Assembly: GCA_024220525.1 (NCBI GenBank)
Contig: JAMYWO010000083.1
Coordinates: 6,734-21,890, forward strand
Direction: 5' to 3'
DNA: 15,157 bases
Source of the DNA: Cochliopodium minus
Taxonomy: Eukaryota; Discosea; Himatismenida; Cochliopodiidae
The notes beneath the pieces were generated by a model, which saw only the letters and a list, made by a program, of their open reading frames with translations, searched no databases and was not told where the DNA came from. Below, in pieces: positions 10,501 through 15,157 of the stretch. Both the position numbers and the translations under genes were made by a program. The first letter of the stretch is position 1. Each line of letters starts with the position of its first letter.

Positions 10501-13500
10501 GGCAGATGGGGGACATTATTACTCTGTTATCAAAGACAGATCTCACAAAGGAAAGCCATCGGAGGTGCCATGGTATGAATTCAACGATTCCAAAGTCTGT
10601 CCTTTCGATTATTCCAACCTCAAAAAGATCGCTTATGGTGGAACTTACGAAGCTGTTGTCGTTGACAGAGAAGGAAACAGAAGAAAAGAGAAAAGACCCA
10701 AAAGCACCAATGCTTACGTTCTCATTTACGAAAGACCCACCTTTTTGGATCCTGATACTGGTCTTCCTCTTTTGACATCTAAAGTATCTGTGCCTGTGAG
10801 GAAGGATATTCACAGAGAAAATGTGGAAAAATCTGAAACTCTCAACAAAAAACCGAAGAAAACTCAGTTGGAGAGATTGAGGGGCATGGCTGGATCACCC
10901 AAGGATCTTGTAATGAACGAGGTGATCAAGGAGAGCGGATCTTCTTTCGATTCTCCTCCTCCTTCGGAAAAAGACACTGCCAAGCAAGATGAAGGAGAGA
11001 ACGATCGCAAAGGAGATGAAAACAAAGAAGACATCAACGAGAAAGATGAACTAAACAAAACAAAGGATGACGAAAACGATGATGAAGAAGAAGTTGATCA
11101 AAAAAAAAAAGAAGAAGAGAATGAAGAGGATAAGAAACCTGGTGAGATTGTTATGAAGGAGACGACTATTGATTGGAATGACACTACTTATCCTGTCCCT
11201 CCTGAGATTCTGAGCGACCTTCTCGAGGACAACTCTTCTTTCCTCAAGGAGCGCAACATCTTCAATGACCAGTTCTTTGCTTTCATCTGGGATTTCATCA
11301 ACTTGCACAACAAAACCAAAGATAACTTATCTGAAGGAGAAAAAGATCCAACTTTGGGTAAAAAAAAAAATTAATTCACAAATATTTTAATTTTATTTTA
11401 TTTATCAACTATTTTTTTTTTATTTAATTTATTTTTAATTAAATTTATTTATACTTCAATTTTTTCATTTTTATTTGTTTTTAATTTATTTTATTCAATT
11501 TGTTTATTTATTTGTTATTTTTTTATTTTTTTATTTTTTTTTTAATTTAATTCAACAAAAAAAAAATTAGAAACGGTAAAGTTTTGCATCTTTTTCTTTT
11601 GTGAAATCCTAGGCAGAGCCAAAAACACCTACCTAGGAAACACTTGGAAACAACACATCACAAGGCTCTTCAAAAAGAACGTCGAGTGTTGCAAGTGGCT
11701 CATCTACCACTTTGTTTACACCAAACAAGTTTTCTCGAGGCTTTTCATCAACTTCAACAAGCTTTCCATCACTGAGGACTTCTGCGACATTGTGTTTGAG
11801 GTGATGAGGACTTTGTCTGTGGTCGAGTCTCAGAACTATCCTAAGCCTCCGCTTTCTTTGAACCAGATTCTGAGGGACAAGATTGAGGAGAGGGAGAAGA
11901 ACAAAAATAGGGAGAAAGATCCTAAAGAGTAAAAAAAAAATAATTTTTTTGATTGTATTTAATTGTGTTTATTAATTTTTTTTTATTTCTTTTATTTTAT
12001 TTTCATTTATTTATTTTTTTTATTTTTATTTTTTGTTTTTTATTATAATTTATTTTATTGTTTGAAAGTATTTTTTATTGTTTATTTATTGTTTTAATTT
12101 ATTTTTTGTTTTTATTTTCAATTGTTTATTTTTAATTATTTGATTTTTTATTTTATTTTATTATTTTCATGTTATTTATTTATTTTCTTGTTTGAAAGTA
12201 TTTTATTTTATTTTTATTTTTAATTTTATTTTATTTTTATTCTTTAAAGTATTCAAAAATATTTCTTTCTTTTAATTAAATATTTTTTTTATTTTTTATT
12301 TTTTTTTATTTTTTTCAATATTTTATTTTTTCATTTTTTCAATATTTTATTTTTTGTCTATTCATTAAAAGGGAGGAAGAGAAAGACAAGAAGATAGAGG
12401 AAGAGGAGAGGAAGCTTCCTTACAATATCTGCTTTGTCAATAGACTCTTCAACATGCTTCCCAACTTGCACATAAGACAAATTGACGCAAACAACATTTT
12501 CCGCCTCGTAAAATAATTAATTTTAAAAGTTTGTTTTATAATATATTGTGAATAAAATAATTTTTTTTTATTATTATGATTGTTTTATTTTATTTAGTTT
12601 TATTTTTATTATTTTTATTTTTCAATTTTTTATTTTATTTTTTATTTTTTATTTTTATTTTTAATTTTATTTTTATTTTTTATTTTTCAATTTTTTATTT
12701 TATTTTTTATTTTTTATTTTTTATTTTACTTTTTTTATTTTTTATTTTTTATTTTTTATTTTTTATTTTTTATTTTTTATTTTTTATTTTTTATTTTTTA
12801 TTTTTTATTTTTCATGAATTTTTCAATTTTTTTTTTTAAATCTGTAAATTAGATACATAACTTTTCAATGGTGGGAAAAGAAGAAAGAAACTACTTGATG
12901 GAACTTTACACCGTGGAACACCTGGTAGATTTCTATCTCTGCAGAGAACTTTACGCCAAGAAATCCGCCACAACCTCCTCCACCTCTGTTTTCCTCAGCA
13001 AGTTGAGTCATTTGGTTGGTGTTCTTTCTGTCTTGATCAGATCTTCTGTTGTAATTCAAGCACGTGAAAAGTCTTCCGACAACAAAGGTAAAAAAAAAAA
13101 TTAATCTCATTTTTTTTTTATTTGAATTATTTTCTTTATTTTTTTCTTTATTTTTTTCTTTATTCATCTTTTTTTATTTTAAATTTTTCTTTCATTATTT
13201 TAATTATTTGTTTTTTTTAATTTTCCTTTCATCATTTCAATCAAAGTTATTTATTTTTTAATTTTTTTACTTTTTTTTGATTTTAATTTTTTTAAATTTT
13301 ATTTATTTTAAATATATTTTTAAAATTCCTATCTAATTTTTTTTTATTTTGTAAAAATAGACAAGTCCAACACACCTACTCCAAGACAAAAAAAGCTTCC
13401 TAAAAACAAACAAAAGGAAGTTTCCCTCGAAAAGAACCCTTACCAACTCCAAGATAAGGATCTTTTCACAATTGATGATCTCACTGCAAAAGTAAAAAAT

Positions 13501-13932
13501 TATTTTTTATTATTTTTTATTTTTTATTATTTTTTATTTTTTTATTTTTTATTTTTTTATTTTTTTTATTTTTATTTTTTCATTTTTTATTTTTTATTTT
13601 TTATTTATTTTTTATTGTTTATTTTTATTTTTTATTATTTTTTATTTTTTATTTTTTATTTTTTATTTTTTATTTTTTATTTTTTCATTTTTTATTTTTT
13701 ATTTTTTATTTNTTTTTTTTGATTAATATTAGAAGAAGGTGGAGAGGATCATGTTGATGAGGATGAGGAAGATTTTGTTCAGAAGAAACCAACAAAGAAG
13801 CCTCCCAAGAAACCTTCCAAGAAAACTGCTCCTAAGAAGAATCCTCCAAGAAAGAAGCCCGCTAAAAAAGCTACCAAAAAGAGAAAAAAAGTTGAAAGTG
13901 AAGAGGAAGAAAATGAAGAGGAAGATGATTGA
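4556..13932 (+). CDS. USP9X/fat-facets-type ubiquitin carboxyl-terminal hydrolase
   Basis: This very large cysteine deubiquitinase removes ubiquitin from substrates. Proposed exons: 4556-5449, 5599-6342, 6450-6672, 6759-7304, 7361-7449, 7496-8775, 8832-8927, 9001-11357, 11571-11928, 12372-12507, 12853-13087, 13361-13491 and 13747-13932 (last acceptor uncertain), total 2,424 aa; human USP9X is about 2,570. Order: charged disordered N-terminus (1-85), helical ARM-like half, ubiquitin-like domain (about 897-970), USP domain (about 1507-1870), acidic linker (about 1938-2010), conserved C-terminal helical region (about 2019-2320), Lys/Pro-rich then acidic tail (2364-2424). Catalytic residues: Cys1518 in LRNQGATCYMNSF, His1796 in GGHYYS, and Asn1819 in WYEFNDS. 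Finger region: the second zinc-ribbon pair CSPC is kept, but the first is an adjacent CC, so zinc binding may be lost. LHLKRF and FGGxY-like (YGGTYEAVVVD) blocks match USP9X. Domain order and Ubl position nearly coincide with USP9X. The fold of the N-terminal half is inferred. The joins of exons 1-12 are well supported by phase and homology. Confidence 0.92.
6673..6767 (+). other. USP intron 3 with two in-frame acceptors 9 nt apart
   Basis: The donor follows TTTG at 6672. Acceptors at 6757-6758 and 6766-6767 are both AG and both keep the frame; the first adds three residues (Ile-Thr-Glu) after the junction Glu. Either choice is followed directly by PKKKRSK, an NLS-like cluster. Confidence 0.7.
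7685..7910 (+). other. Internal ubiquitin-like domain of the USP
   Basis: The segment encodes residues about 896-970: SLKIQMDSVNSITLDEI, then SPNETVGNLKRKVSQQL, then a WEDKELKENNKPLSYYRI stretch and a final IFVQKK strand. This is the beta-beta-alpha-beta order of ubiquitin, without a terminal Gly-Gly, so it is a structural domain and not a ubiquitin precursor. Human USP9X has a Ubl at nearly the same distance from the N-terminus. Confidence 0.75.
9647..10738 (+). other. USP catalytic domain
   Basis: About 364 residues lying entirely in one exon (9001-11357). In order: Cys box with the nucleophile codon at 9680-9682, QQDAKEF QDE-type box, GGSLSNQLIG finger start, CSPC at about 10195, LHLKRFQW, the YYGYVLSGVVIHQG strand, GGHYYS with the His codon at 10514-10516, WYEFNDS with the Asn codon at 10583-10585, and NAYVLIYER ending the fold. 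The third catalytic position is Asn where USP9X has Asp; Asn occurs in other active USPs. Confidence 0.93.
11358..11570 (+). other. USP intron 8, 213 nt, T-rich
   Basis: The donor GTAAAA and acceptor AATTAG join GG-to-AA as a Glu codon (phase 1). The next exon then reads TVKFCIFFFCEILGRAK in frame. A competing AG at 11612-11613 (CCTAG) is also in frame only if a different junction is used, and it would drop these hydrophobic residues. The interior is T-rich low-complexity sequence with no gene. Confidence 0.75.
11929..12371 (+). repeat. USP intron 9, 443 nt, T-rich with internal repeats
   Basis: The longest intron here holds almost only T with scattered A. An 18-nt element around TTGTTTGAAAGTATTTT occurs at about 12059 and again about 130 nt downstream at about 12189. 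A 24-nt tandem duplication containing TTTTTCAATATTTTATTTTT lies at about 12311-12356. No exon-like open frame or RNA gene was seen in it. Splicing joins GA to G as a Glu codon (phase 2). Confidence 0.7.
12508..12852 (+). repeat. USP intron 10, 345 nt, with (ATTTTTT)n microsatellite
   Basis: The intron contains an almost pure 7-nt repeat ATTTTTT from about 12690 to 12812. Upstream of that, a 65-bp duplication can be seen: a segment around TATTTTTCAATTTTTTATTT begins at 12616 and again at 12681. The long open frame across it (Phe/Tyr/Leu/Ile only) is a by-product of the repeat. No gene is present in the intron. The splice is phase 0, joining FRL to IHNFSM. Confidence 0.8.
13088..13360 (+). other. 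USP intron 11, 273 nt, T-rich
   Basis: The donor GTAAAA follows AACAAAG and the acceptor is AAAATAG, phase 1. It joins SSDNK to an Asp codon. The interior contains TTTTTTCTTTAT repeated about three times (near 13129-13165), with no gene. Confidence 0.7.
13492..13746 (+). repeat. USP intron 12: (ATTTTTT)-type repeat containing an ambiguous base
   Basis: Nearly pure T/A repeat from about 13497 to 13720, with an N at 13712. The donor after GCAAAA is phase 0. The first acceptor AG (13731-13732) would put the last exon into a different frame from the one that looks coding. The AG at 13745-13746 restores it. Low complexity plus the N makes sequence length here doubtful. Confidence 0.65.
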
Positions 13933-14032
13933 AACAATCTTTGTTTTTATGTTTTTATAAAGTTTAATTAAAAAAAAAATAAAAAAATAAAATAATAAAA
14001 TAAAAATTGAAAAAAATATAATTGTTTAAAAA
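13933..14032. promoter_or_regulatory. USP-to-RCC1 intergenic spacer
   Basis: Only 100 bp separate the USP stop from the next start codon. The stretch is A-rich from about 13968, and includes an AATAAA at 13986-13991. The USP 3' end and the RCC1-gene promoter and 5' UTR must share it. No specific motif is recognised. Confidence 0.35.
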
Positions 14033-15157
14033 ATGAGCTCATCTTCTTGTTTCTCTGTTCATAATGTATTTTATTGTGGTAAAAAAAAAAAATAATATAA
14101 CTGAAATGATAAATTAATAAATAATAAAAAAATTAATAAATCCTCCTTCCATAAAAAACACTGATCATTCAATCATTCATCATGAATTTCATTTAAATCA
14201 AAGATAATGGAGATGTATTTTCATTTGGATCGAATGATTGTGGCCAATGTGGCACCGGTCAAAACAATGATGCGTTATATCCTACCAAGATTATGAATAA
14301 CAAAAACATCAAATCAATAGTGTTGGGATCTCATCATTCCTTCATTCTCGAAAGTAAAAATATTCTTATCACAAATAAATACTGATTATATAAAATTATA
14401 ATTAAAAAAAAATAAATGAAAAAATTAGATAATGGAGATTTGTATGGATGTGGTAAAAAAAAAACATTTTTTCCATTTTAAAAACAAAATTCCGATGTGA
14501 TTAATCAAAAAAAAAAAGGATTCAATCAAAATGGACAATTAGGAATAGAAAATAACACCCAAAATCAACATAAATTCATATTTATAAAGGGAAAAGTAAA
14601 AAATATATCAGCATCTTTTTTCTACACAATAATCCAAAACGGTAAAAAAAAAAAATTTTTTGAAAGGAAAAAAAAACTTCTTCAAAAAAATTTCTTAAAA
14701 ATAAGTTATTTGATAAAAAACTTTTTTAAATTAATTTTTTAAATATTAAATAAGAGGATGGGAAAGTATTTTTGAGTGGAGAAGGTCTTAATATCAAGTC
14801 AGTTGGGTTTATTGAAATAAAGATAAAAAATGTAGAATCCTTTTCATGTGGAGCTAACCATGTTTTATTTTTGAAGAGTACTTAATAACAATTTTATATT
14901 TATTATTTTAGATTATTTTTTTTATTTTTATTTTTTTAGATTTATTTTTATTTTTTTTTAATTAAGAAAATGGAGAAGTGTGGGTGATGGGATCGAATCA
15001 GTATGGGCAATGTGGATTTGATAGAGCAGAAAAGAAATTAATTGTGGAACCTTGTTTGTTCTCAAGAGGGGGGAATGTGATGTCAGTCGCCTGCGGATAT
15101 TACCACTCTTTCATTTTAAAAAGTAAAAATAAAAAAAAATAAAAATAAAAAAATAAA
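14033..15157 (+). CDS. RCC1-repeat (beta-propeller) protein, 5' part only
   Basis: RCC1-like repeats build seven-bladed propellers found in Ran exchange factors and many other proteins; which role applies cannot be told from this part. Exons: 14033-14078, 14204-14353, 14429-14452 (24 nt), 14519-14641, 14755-14877 and 14967-15122, followed by a donor GTAAAA at 15123 and the window end. That gives about 207 aa so far. Repeat units begin DNGDVFSFGSNDCGQCG, NNGDLYGCGFNQNGQLG, EDGKVFLSGEG (degenerate, no NxxGQ loop) and KNGEVWVMGSNQYGQCG, each followed by a SxxxGxxHSFIL-type strand. All six introns are phase 1, and five lie just before the (D/N)-G-(D/E/K)-(V/L) start of a unit. The start is the ATG at 14033: the tempting ATG at 14182 runs into a TAA four codons later, and the intron 14079-14203 rejoins FYC to DNGDVF in frame. 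No signal peptide or N-terminal extra domain is visible. Confidence 0.85.
14429..14452 (+). other. 24-nt microexon of the RCC1-repeat gene
   Basis: Between introns 14354-14428 and 14453-14518 lies an exon that contributes only NNGDLYGC plus one base. It is required: without it the second repeat would lack its first strand. Both flanking introns are phase 1, so skipping keeps the frame and removes eight residues. Confidence 0.8.

Noticed and set aside
11929-11934. TAA after CCTAAAGAG as the end of the USP
   Set aside because: The GAGTAAAA is better read as donor GA|GTAAAA. The following exons (12372, 12853) stay in frame and match the USP9X C-terminal region.
12576-12839. 87-codon open frame of Phe, Leu, Ile and Tyr that looks like a membrane protein
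   Set aside because: It is produced by the (ATTTTTT)n repeat in USP intron 10; seven-base periodicity and lack of other residues show it is not coding.
13739-13960. 73-codon Arg/Leu/Lys-rich open frame at the USP 3' end
   Set aside because: It is the frame-shifted reading of the Lys/Pro-acidic exon. Codon choice (CTG, CTC, CTA) is unlike the neighbouring exons. It stays as the alternative if the proximal acceptor is really used.
14182-14205. ATG at 14182 as start of the RCC1-repeat gene
   Set aside because: It meets TAA at its fifth codon. The intron 14079-14203 gives a continuous protein from the ATG at 14033 instead.
1-15157. Mobile elements, CRISPR arrays, tRNA/rRNA genes, viral genes or a bacterial-type defence system
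   Set aside because: No transposase, reverse transcriptase, terminal repeats, regularly spaced repeats with unique spacers or cloverleaf-like segments were seen. Direct repeats present are low-complexity intron sequence.

Overview
The window is nuclear DNA from an AT-rich, intron-bearing unicellular eukaryote. The evidence is GT-AG introns (mostly about 45-150 nt, some up to about 440 nt), intergenic gaps of only 100-260 bp, poly-A/poly-T filled non-coding DNA, an Asn-rich low-complexity tract, and purely eukaryotic protein families. TAA, TAG and TGA all appear as stops, so the standard genetic code fits. The style resembles amoeboid protists, but I cannot name the lineage. All exon-intron models were built by hand from reading-frame continuity, splice dinucleotides and protein family motifs.

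Layout, left to right. (1) Minus strand, 25-451: a two-exon gene for a 119-aa acidic/helical protein with a hydrophobic segment near its C-terminus, family not recognised. (2) Plus strand, 586-1270: a four-exon ALG13 gene, the catalytic subunit of the UDP-GlcNAc transferase that adds the second sugar of the N-glycan precursor; only 134 bp separates it from gene 1, which is divergent. (3) Plus strand, 1464-4292: a three-exon MPS1/TTK-type spindle-checkpoint kinase with an N-terminal TPR-like region, an Asn-rich linker and a complete kinase domain. (4) Plus strand, 4556-13932: a gene of about 13 exons for a roughly 2,424-aa deubiquitinase of the USP9X/fat-facets type (helical N-terminal half, internal ubiquitin-like domain, USP catalytic domain, conserved C-terminal helical region), ending in an unusual Lys/Pro-rich then acidic tail. 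(5) Plus strand, 14033 to the window end: the 5' part of an RCC1-repeat (beta-propeller) gene whose introns mostly fall at the same point of each repeat.

The genes do not form an operon or an obvious joint pathway. MPS1 and the USP could both touch cell-cycle control, but neighbourhood is weak evidence in a eukaryote. I found no mobile element, CRISPR array, RNA gene, viral gene or defence system. The points most worth checking are the chromatin-protein-like tail on the USP, the reading-frame problem at its last intron (beside an ambiguous base in a T-rich repeat), the repeat-registered phase-1 introns of the RCC1 gene, and several unusual splice configurations.
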